A program made the position numbers and the translations under genes. From assembly GCA_030618205.1 (NCBI GenBank), contig JAUXDR010000034.1, positions 1-7,834 on the forward strand: DNA of 7,834 bases, in the 5' to 3' direction. This document shows, one piece after another, positions 1-5,524 of this stretch. The notes beneath the pieces were generated by a model that was not told the DNA's origin, ran no database searches, and saw only the letters and a program-made list of their open reading frames with translations. Numbering within the stretch: position 1 is the stretch's first letter; the number at the start of each line of letters is the position of its first letter. The stretch is from Deltaproteobacteria bacterium. GTDB taxonomy: Bacteria > Desulfobacterota > Dissulfuribacteria > Dissulfuribacterales > UBA3076.

Positions 1-176
1 CCGCAATCCACACAGTAGGTGTTCCGTTCACGTCTGCTTTTCGCATGTTTTTCCTCACTACACACTTTAGCGGGAATCTTGTTATTCACCACCTCGCCGC
101 ACATTGAACAAAAGCGCACCGGTGCATTTGGACGCCCGTGGTTGAAGTTGGGACAACGGCCTTCTCGCGTCATCAT
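1..176 (-). CDS. Small zinc-ribbon protein, N-terminal part, runs off the left edge
   Basis: Reading the minus strand from an ATG at 176 gives 58 codons with no stop before the window edge, so the 3' end is missing. The visible protein begins MMTREGRCPN and carries six cysteines (residues 8, 23, 26, 39, 55, 58). C23-x2-C26 and C55-x2-C58 are classic zinc-ribbon knuckles, with the short block PVRFCSMCGEVVN around the first pair; C8, C39 and nearby histidines could add ligands. The start is well supported: an AAGGAG Shine-Dalgarno lies 7 nt upstream, the best one in the window, although a second ATG follows at once (173). I recall similar short Cys-rich hypothetical proteins in Desulfobacterota, but no function is established. 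It lies downstream of deformylase on the same strand, separated by about 400 bp of structured non-coding DNA, so co-transcription is uncertain. Metal binding is inferred from spacing only. Confidence 0.75.
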   Translation of the reverse strand, partial: MMTREGRCPNFNHGRPNAPVRFCSMCGEVVNNKIPAKVCSEEKHAKSRRERNTYCVDC

Positions 177-183
177 CTTTACT

Positions 184-189
184 CTCCTT
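184..189 (-). promoter_or_regulatory. Ribosome binding site of the zinc-ribbon gene
   Basis: The minus strand reads AAGGAG here, followed by a 7-nt spacer and then ATG ATG. This near-consensus site selects the ATG at 176 and supports the reality of this short gene. Confidence 0.75.
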
Positions 190-235
190 CCCCATTGTTT
201 CTACCTTTCATTTCGCTGAGGGGGCAGCACCATCC

Positions 236-245
236 AGTATATACT
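236..245. promoter_or_regulatory. Perfect 10-bp palindrome in the leader of the zinc-ribbon gene
   Basis: AGTATATACT is its own reverse complement and lies about 60 bp upstream of the zinc-ribbon start. It includes TATACT, a good match to a sigma70 -10 box on either strand, but I see no convincing -35 box at 16-18 bp. It could be a promoter element or a small operator; a chance AT-rich palindrome is equally possible. Confidence 0.2.
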
Positions 246-292
246 CTACACGGTCACAAATTGCGCTCTTTTAATCAGTCAGGATTGCAAAG

Positions 293-518
293 AAAATTTG
301 TAAGCGTTCACGGGTAGGGGGTGTTTCTTGGAACGGCCTAACGGAAGCCCCGTAGTTTTCTTGGCTTTTGCTCTGGGGGAAACCGCAGCGCCGGAGTGCA
401 ACGGAGGCGAATGCGGAGGGGGCAAGATATCCCCCAGGGCAAAAGCCTCAGAAAATAAAGGGCTGAAATGTGGAAGTAAAAAGAAATGCCCTTTACCCGT
501 GAACGGTTACGAAAATTT
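293..518 (+). repeat. Nested inverted repeat, about 226 bp: structured RNA or MITE-like element
   Basis: Two nested inverted repeats fill this gene-free stretch. The outer pair is 293-329 against 481-518, with a perfect 12-bp core CGTTCACGGGTA (305-316) facing TACCCGTGAACG (494-505), extended inward by 13 bp (317-329 with 481-493) and outward by GTAA and AAATTT across a 2-nt bulge. The inner pair is 363-380 against 430-447 (GGCTTTTGCTCTGGGGGA, 17 of 18 complementary), extended by 355-360 with 451-456 and AGCCC/GGGCT (346-350, 460-464). The apex has CCGCA/TGCGG (383-387, 412-416) and CGCC/GGCG. All told more than 70 pairs can form. Six of the seven imperfect positions inside the main helices are G.U or U.G on the plus strand; only 304/506 (G-G) is not. 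That favours a plus-strand RNA, but the terminal-repeat layout also fits a non-autonomous mobile element. No target-site duplication is evident and no transposase or reverse transcriptase is nearby. Confidence 0.6.
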
Positions 519-550
519 AAACTACGAAGGGAACGACGATTGTAGTTAAA
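519..550 (-). terminator. Possible bidirectional terminator after deformylase
   Basis: AACTAC (520-525) pairs with GTAGTT (542-547) around a 16-nt loop, and the stem can extend into flanking TTT/AAA. On the minus strand, 37 bp past the deformylase stop, the stem is followed by TTTAAATTTT. The stem is short and AT-rich, so this is only a candidate. Confidence 0.3.
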
Positions 551-583
551 AAATAGTTTTATCTTCGTGTTCTTCTTGTCTTG

Positions 584-1084
584 CTACTCCTCTCTGGGGC
601 GGATCTTTGGCCATTTCTTCCTGAAAAGGACCTTTCTTACAGGATTCAAGCGGTCAACAAAACATATACCCTTCAGGTGGTCCAACTCATGCTGTATACA
701 CCGGGCGAGGATGCCTTCAGCCTCTATCCTGACTTCCTTTTCGTTCCGGTCATATCCCGTCAGATGCAATCTGAGAGCTCGTTTTACAGGCGCTACATAG
801 TTTGGAACGCTCAGACAACCCTCTTCACCCACTTCCTCTCCTTCCAATTCTGTGATACGAGGATTTATGAGTACTATGGGGTTAGGGCCATCTTCAGTGG
901 GGGTTATATCCATAACCACGAGTTGTGTGAGTTTACCTATCTGGTTTGCTGCAAGGCCTATCCCTTTGGCCTTGTACATCATTTCCAGCATCCGGTCGAT
1001 CAGGCCCTGGAATTCCCCGTCTATCCTCTCAACAGGTAGGGCCTCTTGCCTTAATATCTCATGTGGATAGATTAGTATCTTCAT
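584..1084 (-). CDS. def: Peptide deformylase
   Basis: This enzyme removes the N-terminal formyl group from nascent proteins at the ribosome exit, using a bound divalent metal. The 166-residue product has all three family motifs: GIGLAANQ (41-48), EGCLS (88-92, metal ligand C90) and HELDH (132-136, metal ligands H132 and H136, catalytic E133). Length is typical of the family. I chose the ATG at 1084 because the protein then opens MKILIYPHEILRQEA, the usual deformylase start; a GTG at 1126 would add 14 residues with no family character. Neither start has a normal Shine-Dalgarno. The usual partner fmt is not adjacent within the window: downstream lies a 407-bp gap holding the nested inverted repeat, upstream a divergent DUF434-family gene. 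All catalytic residues are intact. Confidence 0.96.
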   Translation of the reverse strand: MKILIYPHEILRQEALPVERIDGEFQGLIDRMLEMMYKAKGIGLAANQIGKLTQLVVMDITPTEDGPNPIVLINPRITELEGEEVGEEGCLSVPNYVAPVKRALRLHLTGYDRNEKEVRIEAEGILARCIQHELDHLKGICFVDRLNPVRKVLFRKKWPKIRPREE

Positions 1085-1093
1085 AACAACAAA

Positions 1094-1122
1094 ATAATAA
1101 TGTCTGCAGGATGGCCAAGCAA
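1094..1122 (-). promoter_or_regulatory. Candidate promoter for def giving a near-leaderless transcript
   Basis: On the minus strand TTGCTT (1122-1117, 3 of 6 to TTGACA) is followed after exactly 17 bp by TATTAT (1099-1094, 5 of 6 to TATAAT). Transcription would start within a few bases of the def ATG at 1084, which would explain why that start lacks a Shine-Dalgarno. The -35 box is poor, so this is tentative. Confidence 0.25.
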
Positions 1123-1139
1123 GCACTACCTCGGAAATT

Positions 1140-1808
1140 ATGAGAGTTCATGCCCTTAGAAAAGACCTTCTGAGACCCGCGGCCCGGGATTTCCGGCTCC
1201 TTCTGAGTCGCGGATACCCGAGGAAGTCAGCCCTTTTATTTGTAGGAAACCACTTCCAGCTCCATCAAGGAGAGCGGGACCTGCTTTATCGCGGGGTCTT
1301 CACCAGGGAGCAGAGTATGGCACGGTATGCTAAGATAGTGCGCGTGGGGGCAATCAAAGGGGAAAAGCTGATCATAGACGGCCACAACGTACTTATAACT
1401 CTTGAGAGTGCCATAAGGGGCAGGTCAGTACTTCTGGCAGATGACAATTTCGTCCGGGACATCAGCCGGATATTTCGCCGCTTCAGGCCCACAGATCGTA
1501 CAAAGGCCGCCTGGGCCCTTGTTGAAGGACTCCTTTCAGACTATCCGCCTTGCCATGTTACAGTGCTTCTTGATGCCCCTCTTCCCAAGAGCGGGGAGCT
1601 TGCGGCAAGAATCAGACAATGGATGAAACACGCAGAAATCAAGGGGGATGTCACTACAGCCGCAAGACCTGAATCATCCCTTCTGGCGCTTGAAGGTATT
1701 AAGGCAAGTGCAGACTCGGTAATCATAGACCGTTCCACCAGAGTTTTTGACCTTGCAGGCCACATCATAAGACGGAGATTACATATTAAACCAATGTTAA
1801 TTCCATAG
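1140..1808 (+). CDS. DUF434-family protein (DUF434 N-terminus, DUF5616-like C-terminus)
   Basis: This 222-residue protein resembles the DUF434 family of archaea and bacteria, which has no assigned reaction. Residues about 5-55 are the helical DUF434-like part (FRLLLSRGYPRKSALLFVGN). Residues about 75-215 form an alpha/beta part with LIIDGHNVLITLES (77-90), VTVLLDAPLP (140-149) and ADSVIID (191-197), and a final FDLAGHII helix. Acidic residues D80, D145, D192 and D197 at the ends of predicted beta strands recall PIN/NYN-type nucleases; this is inference from pattern only. The start at 1140 keeps the whole N-terminal domain but has only a weak GGA upstream. M60 (1317) has a much better Shine-Dalgarno and could give a shorter second product. 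The gene is divergent from def with 55 bp between start codons, and is followed after 2 bp by a large palindrome. There are no membrane segments or signal peptide. Confidence 0.8.
   Translation: MRVHALRKDLLRPAARDFRLLLSRGYPRKSALLFVGNHFQLHQGERDLLYRGVFTREQSMARYAKIVRVGAIKGEKLIIDGHNVLITLESAIRGRSVLLADDNFVRDISRIFRRFRPTDRTKAAWALVEGLLSDYPPCHVTVLLDAPLPKSGELAARIRQWMKHAEIKGDVTTAARPESSLLALEGIKASADSVIIDRSTRVFDLAGHIIRRRLHIKPMLIP
1305..1310 (+). promoter_or_regulatory. Internal ribosome-binding-site-like AGGGAG within the DUF434-family gene
   Basis: AGGGAG sits 6 nt ahead of an in-frame ATG at 1317 (codon 60). This spacing is near ideal and better than anything in front of the 1140 start. Initiation here would yield 163 residues lacking the DUF434 helical part but keeping the whole Asp-bearing alpha/beta part. 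It may be chance, since the N-terminal region matches the family. Confidence 0.3.
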
Positions 1809-1810
1809 CT

Positions 1811-1934
1811 GATTCCGCTGAAAAAACCCAATCTGCGGCGTTGCTTCAATTTTCCAGTCACTGCGACGTACGATCAGTACGTCTCATTCCTGGAAAATTT
1901 CGCGCCTTGCATCTCGGGCTTTTTGAGCGGAATC
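1811..1934. repeat. 124-bp imperfect palindrome (dispersed-repeat type)
   Basis: The ends are GATTCCGCT (1811-1819) and AGCGGAATC (1926-1934). The arms 1811-1856 and 1891-1934 are complementary with a few mismatches and a 2-nt bulge, and include AATTTTCCA (1848-1856) facing TGGAAAATT (1891-1899). At the centre GACGTAC (1865-1871) and GTACGTC (1877-1883) enclose GATCA. Mismatches include both A-C and T-G types, so unlike 293-518 there is no bias toward one RNA strand; it behaves as a DNA palindrome. It begins 2 bp after the DUF434-family stop and ends 49 bp before plsC, and could act as a transcript end or processing site between them. A 34-bp half copy at 5473-5506 shows that the sequence recurs. 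I recall similar palindromes in Desulfobacterota genomes, but cannot check. Confidence 0.75.
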
Positions 1935-1983
1935 ATGTTTCAGGCTTTTTGCAGTGTAATCATAACTGTTAATTCGAGAAATT

Positions 1984-2703
1984 ATGAGAGCTACTTTAAC
2001 TCCCATTGTAGTTGTATTGGCCTTTATGCTCCTCTTTCCTGCAGTCCTGGTAGCAGGCATTGTCGATGATTCCGGGAACTGGATCCACAGACTTGGAAGG
2101 CTCTGGGCAAAAATTATCATTAGGACGTCTGGTGTCAAGATAGAGGTACAGGGCCACGGGCATATACCTGGAGGAGAACCTGTGATATTCGCCTGCAACC
2201 ATGCAAGCCAACTTGACATACCTATAGTGCATGAGGCCTTGCCTGTACAATTCCGTTTTGTAGTCAAAAAAGAGCTTTTCAAGATACCCCTGTTTGGCTT
2301 TGCTCTGCATCACGCAGGTTATATACCTATTGACAGGTCCGGTGGTAAGGCCGCCTTGCGCAGCCTGCAAGAAGCTGCTGAGAGAGTAAAAAAAGGCACC
2401 CCTATAGTCATCTTCCCGGAGGGTACCCGCAGCCCTGACGGCCGATTGATGCCCTTTAAGGTAGGAGGAATACTGATTGCAATTAAGGCCGGATGCCCTA
2501 TAGTGCCTGTAGCCATAAGCGGCAGCCACAATGTGCTTCCCAAGGGGAGCATCAGGGTACGCTCAGGCCGGATAAAGGTGACCTTCGGCCTCCCTGTTCA
2601 GACTGTGGGCCCGGAAGGCCCTATCCCCAAAGATATTGTGACAAAAGAAGTGTGGGATAGCATTTCCGCCATGCTGGATGAAGAAACCATAGCCAAATCC
2701 TGA
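1984..2703 (+). CDS. plsC: 1-acyl-sn-glycerol-3-phosphate acyltransferase (PlsC/LPLAT family)
   Basis: This family transfers a fatty acyl group from acyl-ACP or acyl-CoA to lysophosphatidic acid, making phosphatidic acid at the cytoplasmic face of the inner membrane. The 239-residue product has the ordered LPLAT motifs: NHASQLD (72-78, the catalytic H-x4-D with H73 and D78), GYIPIDR (112-118), FPEGTRS (144-150) and VPVAISGS (174-181). A hydrophobic N-terminal segment (about 7-26) is the likely membrane anchor. Length is normal. The start ATG has only a weak GAG ahead of it. It is the first gene of a tight run: the exchanger starts 6 nt after its stop and the acyl ligase follows, which suggests a shared role in phospholipid acyl chains. 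Whether its acceptor is lysophosphatidic acid or another lysolipid cannot be told from sequence alone. Confidence 0.92.
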   Translation: MRATLTPIVVVLAFMLLFPAVLVAGIVDDSGNWIHRLGRLWAKIIIRTSGVKIEVQGHGHIPGGEPVIFACNHASQLDIPIVHEALPVQFRFVVKKELFKIPLFGFALHHAGYIPIDRSGGKAALRSLQEAAERVKKGTPIVIFPEGTRSPDGRLMPFKVGGILIAIKAGCPIVPVAISGSHNVLPKGSIRVRSGRIKVTFGLPVQTVGPEGPIPKDIVTKEVWDSISAMLDEETIAKS

Positions 2704-2709
2704 CCATTT

Positions 2710-3663
2710 ATGCCATCCTGGATACTACCTACCGCAGCTTTTATACTGGGGTTGATTATTCTCGCCGGCGGGGCCGAAGCTCTTATTAGAGGAGCTATAC
2801 GCATGGCTCGCCTTTGGAAAGTCAGTCCCATTGTAATCGGCCTCACCATTGTAGCCTTTGGCACTTCAGCTCCGGAGATGGGCGTGGCATTGTCAGCAGC
2901 CCTTTCCGGCCAGCCTGATATCACCATGGGAAACATCTTGGGGAGCAATATAGCCAATACAGGACTGATCCTGGGGCTTGGGGCACTGCTCACTCCATTG
3001 ACTGTCCGTCTGAGGATGCTCAGAACAGAGATACCCTTGTTAATAGTGGTAAGCATGGCTCTCTGGGCATTTGCAACAATGGGCCACCTGGGGCGCCTGG
3101 CAGGCCTGATCTTACTCATCACCTTTGTTGCCTATTGCTTGGCCCTGTATCGTCACAGCCGGAAAGAACCCTATACACTCCAAGTAGAATTCGACAAGTC
3201 TCTCAACCGCAAAAGTTCCTTTTGGCTTGACCTTGTACTGGTTATAGCCGGGCTGGCAGGGCTGGTTATCGGTTCCAAATCACTGGTTTGGGGGGCTGAA
3301 AACATTGCGGTGTATCTGGGTATACCTGAACTCATTGTGGGCCTGATTCTGACAGCTATAGGCACCTCCCTGCCTGAACTTGCCACAACAGTGTCAGCGG
3401 CCCGTAAGGGCCAGGCAGACCTGATCCTTGGAAATGTAATAGGAAGCAATCTATCTAACCTGTGTGCCGTACTTGGCGTCACTGCTTGTATTACCCCAAT
3501 TGATATCAACCCGGACCTGCTCCACAGGGATTTCCCTGTAATGATTGCCTTCAGCCTGGTCCTGTTGCCTGTTATGAGGATTGGGATGAAAGTGACTCGA
3601 TGGGAGGGAGCAGCCCTGCTCCTGTCGTACAGCGTGTATGTTATCTTCTTGGCGGTCTTCTGA
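2710..3663 (+). CDS. Calcium/sodium antiporter, CaCA family (YrbG-like)
   Basis: Members of this family exchange sodium or protons for calcium or similar ions across the inner membrane. The 317-residue protein is almost wholly hydrophobic, fitting about ten membrane helices in two inverted halves. Each half has an alpha repeat: GTSAPE (51-56) with GNILGSN (74-80), and GTSLPE (218-223) with GNVIGSN (241-247). E56 and E223 are the expected cation ligands and both are present. A charged cytoplasmic loop (about 148-170) joins the halves, shorter than the regulatory loop of eukaryotic exchangers. Length matches bacterial YrbG-type members. The ATG follows the plsC stop by 6 nt with no evident Shine-Dalgarno, so translational coupling with plsC is likely. 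The transported ion cannot be settled from sequence. Confidence 0.93.
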   Translation: MPSWILPTAAFILGLIILAGGAEALIRGAIRMARLWKVSPIVIGLTIVAFGTSAPEMGVALSAALSGQPDITMGNILGSNIANTGLILGLGALLTPLTVRLRMLRTEIPLLIVVSMALWAFATMGHLGRLAGLILLITFVAYCLALYRHSRKEPYTLQVEFDKSLNRKSSFWLDLVLVIAGLAGLVIGSKSLVWGAENIAVYLGIPELIVGLILTAIGTSLPELATTVSAARKGQADLILGNVIGSNLSNLCAVLGVTACITPIDINPDLLHRDFPVMIAFSLVLLPVMRIGMKVTRWEGAALLLSYSVYVIFLAVF

Positions 3664-3665
3664 AT

Positions 3666-3670
3666 AGGGA
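3666..3670 (+). promoter_or_regulatory. Ribosome binding site pointing to a TTG start for the acyl ligase
   Basis: AGGGA lies 8 nt ahead of TTG at 3679, within the 15-nt gap after the exchanger stop. The next in-frame ATG (3700, codon 8) has no Shine-Dalgarno, so the rare TTG is the better start. Confidence 0.5.
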
Positions 3671-3678
3671 CAGCAGCT

Positions 3679-5388
3679 TTGCAGAATAATAGAAATGTAA
3701 TGACCCTGCCCGAGATGGTCAGGCGCTCGGCCTGCGAGTTTGAACGCCGGCCCGCACTTATTGCAAGAGAGCCTCAGGGAGACAGGGGTATCACCTTTGG
3801 TGAACTTGGTAGTAAGGTTGAATCCTTGGCCAGAGGGCTGATAGCTTGTGGTTTAAAGAAAAACACTAATTGCGCAATACTTGGGCCGAATTCCCCTGAA
3901 TGGGCCGTCGCCTATCTGGCCATTACCTCTGCCGGTGGGATCTGTGTGCCTATAGATACCCTGTTAAGCGAAAACGAGATACTACACCTGATGGCTGACG
4001 CCAAGGTGGATATGGCCTTTGTGGCTCCCAAATTCCTGGACTGCGTACTCGACACCACCAAGGGCTTTCCAAAACCAAAACAGGTGACAGCCCTGACCCT
4101 GGATACCAAAGACATCCCAGGGGATGCGATGCCCTTTGAAGAACTTGTCAGCAAAGGACAACAATCACAAAAGCCGTTACCACACAGGATTCCTGAGGAC
4201 ATAGCCGCCATAATTTACACATCAGGTACTACCGGCAGCCCCAAGGGCGTCATGTTGACCCACGGCAACATAGTTTCAGACATAACTGCCTGCTATCAAG
4301 CAATAAAGTTTAAGCAGGATCACTTCCTCTCGGTCCTGCCAATGCACCACATGTTCGAGTGTACGGCCGGTTTTCTCCTTCCTATATACAGCGGCTCCAC
4401 AATCACTTTTGCCCGGAGTCTCAAGTCCCGCAGCATACTGGAGGACTTGAAGGCAAGCAGGGCCACTGTGATGTTCGGTGTCCCTTTGCTATTCCGGAAA
4501 ATGCTGGATGGAATCCATCGCGCCATCAGCCGTACACCTTCTGCGCAACAAATGATATTTCACTTACTTATGAATGCAGTCAAGACAAGTGAAAAGCTGG
4601 GCATAAAGAACCTGGGCATACATTTATTCAGAAGCCTCAGAGAACAGGCCGGGCTCGGTTCCCTTCGTTTTCTGGTGGTTGGGGGCGCCCCGCTTATGCC
4701 ACGAATCCCCAGGGAATTCAGGTGGCTGGGAATCAAGATGCTACAAGGCTATGGGCTTACCGAGGCAAGTCCGGTACTTACCTTCAACCCTGTGGATAAA
4801 CCCGTGGATGAAAGCGTGGGCAAACCTCTTTCCGGTGTAGAAGTCAGGATACTCGAACCGGACGAGACCGGCGTTGGGGAACTCGCATTTAAAGGCCCAA
4901 TGATTATGAAAGGATATTATAAGGCCCCTGAGGTCACGCGTGAGGTGCTGGACTCAGACGGCTGGCTGAAGACCGGGGACCTGGGTTATCAGGATAAAAA
5001 AGGCTATCTGTACATCTGCGGGAGGGCAAAGAACATTATTGTCACTCCTGCGGGGAAAAACATCTACCCTGAGGAAATAGAGGCCGAGATCAACCTGAGG
5101 CCCCTTATCCTGGAATCAATGGTCTATGGCCACAAGAAAGAGAGTGGAGAAGAAGTCCGTGCAGTGATAGTTCCTGACTACGAGGCCATTGGCAAACACT
5201 CTCCAAAAAAACACCTGAGCGATCAGGACATACACAAGCTCATAGCCAAAGAGGTCAAAACAGCAAACCAGACACTGGCTGCTTTCAAAAGAGTCAGGTC
5301 CTTCACTTTGACAGATGAAGAATTCCCTAAGACCTCTACCAGAAAGATCAAACGCCACCTATTTAAGGAGCTCAAAGATAAAAGCTGA
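3679..5388 (+). CDS. AMP-forming long-chain acyl-CoA (or acyl-ACP) ligase
   Basis: This adenylate-forming enzyme activates a fatty acid with ATP and transfers it to CoA or possibly ACP. The 569-residue product has the ANL-superfamily motifs in order: P-loop YTSGTTGSPKG (180-190), PMHHMFE (221-227), GGAPL (335-339), YGLTEASP (358-365), TGDLG (432-436), GRAKN (448-452) and the C-terminal catalytic-lysine region TSTRKIKRH (552-560, K556). Full length, no membrane segment. TTG at 3679 is preferred on Shine-Dalgarno evidence; ATG at 3700 would remove seven residues and no motif. It closes the plsC-exchanger-ligase run (15-nt gap), which fits acyl supply for phospholipid synthesis or repair rather than only fatty acid breakdown. 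Oddity: the last codons (LKDKS) and the stop lie inside a heptamer tandem repeat, so the C-terminal tail is repeat-derived. Chain length and thioester acceptor are not decidable here. Confidence 0.93.
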   Translation: MQNNRNVMTLPEMVRRSACEFERRPALIAREPQGDRGITFGELGSKVESLARGLIACGLKKNTNCAILGPNSPEWAVAYLAITSAGGICVPIDTLLSENEILHLMADAKVDMAFVAPKFLDCVLDTTKGFPKPKQVTALTLDTKDIPGDAMPFEELVSKGQQSQKPLPHRIPEDIAAIIYTSGTTGSPKGVMLTHGNIVSDITACYQAIKFKQDHFLSVLPMHHMFECTAGFLLPIYSGSTITFARSLKSRSILEDLKASRATVMFGVPLLFRKMLDGIHRAISRTPSAQQMIFHLLMNAVKTSEKLGIKNLGIHLFRSLREQAGLGSLRFLVVGGAPLMPRIPREFRWLGIKMLQGYGLTEASPVLTFNPVDKPVDESVGKPLSGVEVRILEPDETGVGELAFKGPMIMKGYYKAPEVTREVLDSDGWLKTGDLGYQDKKGYLYICGRAKNIIVTPAGKNIYPEEIEAEINLRPLILESMVYGHKKESGEEVRAVIVPDYEAIGKHSPKKHLSDQDIHKLIAKEVKTANQTLAAFKRVRSFTLTDEEFPKTSTRKIKRHLFKELKDKS

Positions 5389-5397
5389 AAGCTGAAA
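5370..5397 (+). repeat. Heptamer tandem array, left arm, overlapping the ligase stop codon
   Basis: Four head-to-tail 7-bp units: GCTCAAA, GATAAAA, GCTGAAA, GCTGAAA. The first two and part of the third are coding, and the TGA stop (5386-5388) lies inside the third unit. A change in copy number would alter only the last few residues of the ligase. Confidence 0.8.
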
Positions 5398-5445
5398 GGG
5401 ATTGATTACGATAGCTTTTTTATCTTTGAGCTTTTATCTTTGAGC
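5370..5445 (+). terminator. Large hairpin formed by opposed heptamer arrays, likely ligase terminator
   Basis: Bases 5370-5397 pair with 5418-5445 at 25 of 28 positions plus one G.U, around a 20-nt loop, starting inside the last codons of the ligase. It lies at the end of the three-gene run and before the helicase, where a transcript end is expected. The 3' side is T-rich (TTTTATC units) rather than a clean T tract, so it may instead protect the 3' end or simply be a repeat by-product. Confidence 0.4.
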
Positions 5446-5466
5446 TTTCAGCTTCATGCTTTCAGC
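5418..5466 (-). repeat. Heptamer tandem array, right arm, inverted relative to the first
   Basis: Seven 7-bp units on the plus strand: TTTTATC, TTTGAGC, TTTTATC, TTTGAGC, TTTCAGC, TTCATGC, TTTCAGC. On the minus strand these are the same GCTSAAA/GATAAAA units as the left array. The alternating pair makes a 14-bp higher-order repeat (TTTTATCTTTGAGC twice). The array ends 7 bp before the half-palindrome. Confidence 0.8.
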
Positions 5467-5472
5467 TCTTAT

Positions 5473-5506
5473 ACAACGCAGCAGATGGGGTATTTTCAGC
5501 GGAATC
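5473..5506 (-). repeat. Half copy of the 1811-1934 palindrome
   Basis: This 34-bp stretch matches the reverse complement of the left arm of the large palindrome (1811-1845) at about 30 of 34 positions, including the identical end TTTTCAGCGGAATC. The opposite arm is missing; the heptamer array occupies the place where it would lie. It ends 18 bp before the helicase start, so it is in that gene's leader or promoter region. Confidence 0.65.
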
Positions 5507-5524
5507 AAGAAATGATGCTCTATA

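Noticed and set aside
293..518. Retron msr-msd RNA
   Set aside because: Long nested inverted repeats are suggestive, but no reverse transcriptase gene or fragment is next to it.
328..549. A 73-residue Cys-rich plus-strand frame (TTG start) inside the nested inverted repeat
   Set aside because: Its sequence is fixed by the two pairing arms of the hairpin, it has no ATG or clear ribosome binding site, and it resembles no family I know. The structure explains the region better.
581..1039. A 152-residue plus-strand frame opposite deformylase
   Set aside because: It is antisense to a gene with complete catalytic motifs and has no recognisable domain.
1134..1146. Identical 13 bp (GAAATTATGAGAG) at the start codons of the DUF434-family gene and plsC (1978-1990)
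   Set aside because: Short, AT-rich and without extension on either side; most likely coincidence.
5370..5466. CRISPR array
   Set aside because: The units are 7 bp, contiguous and without spacers, and there are no cas genes.
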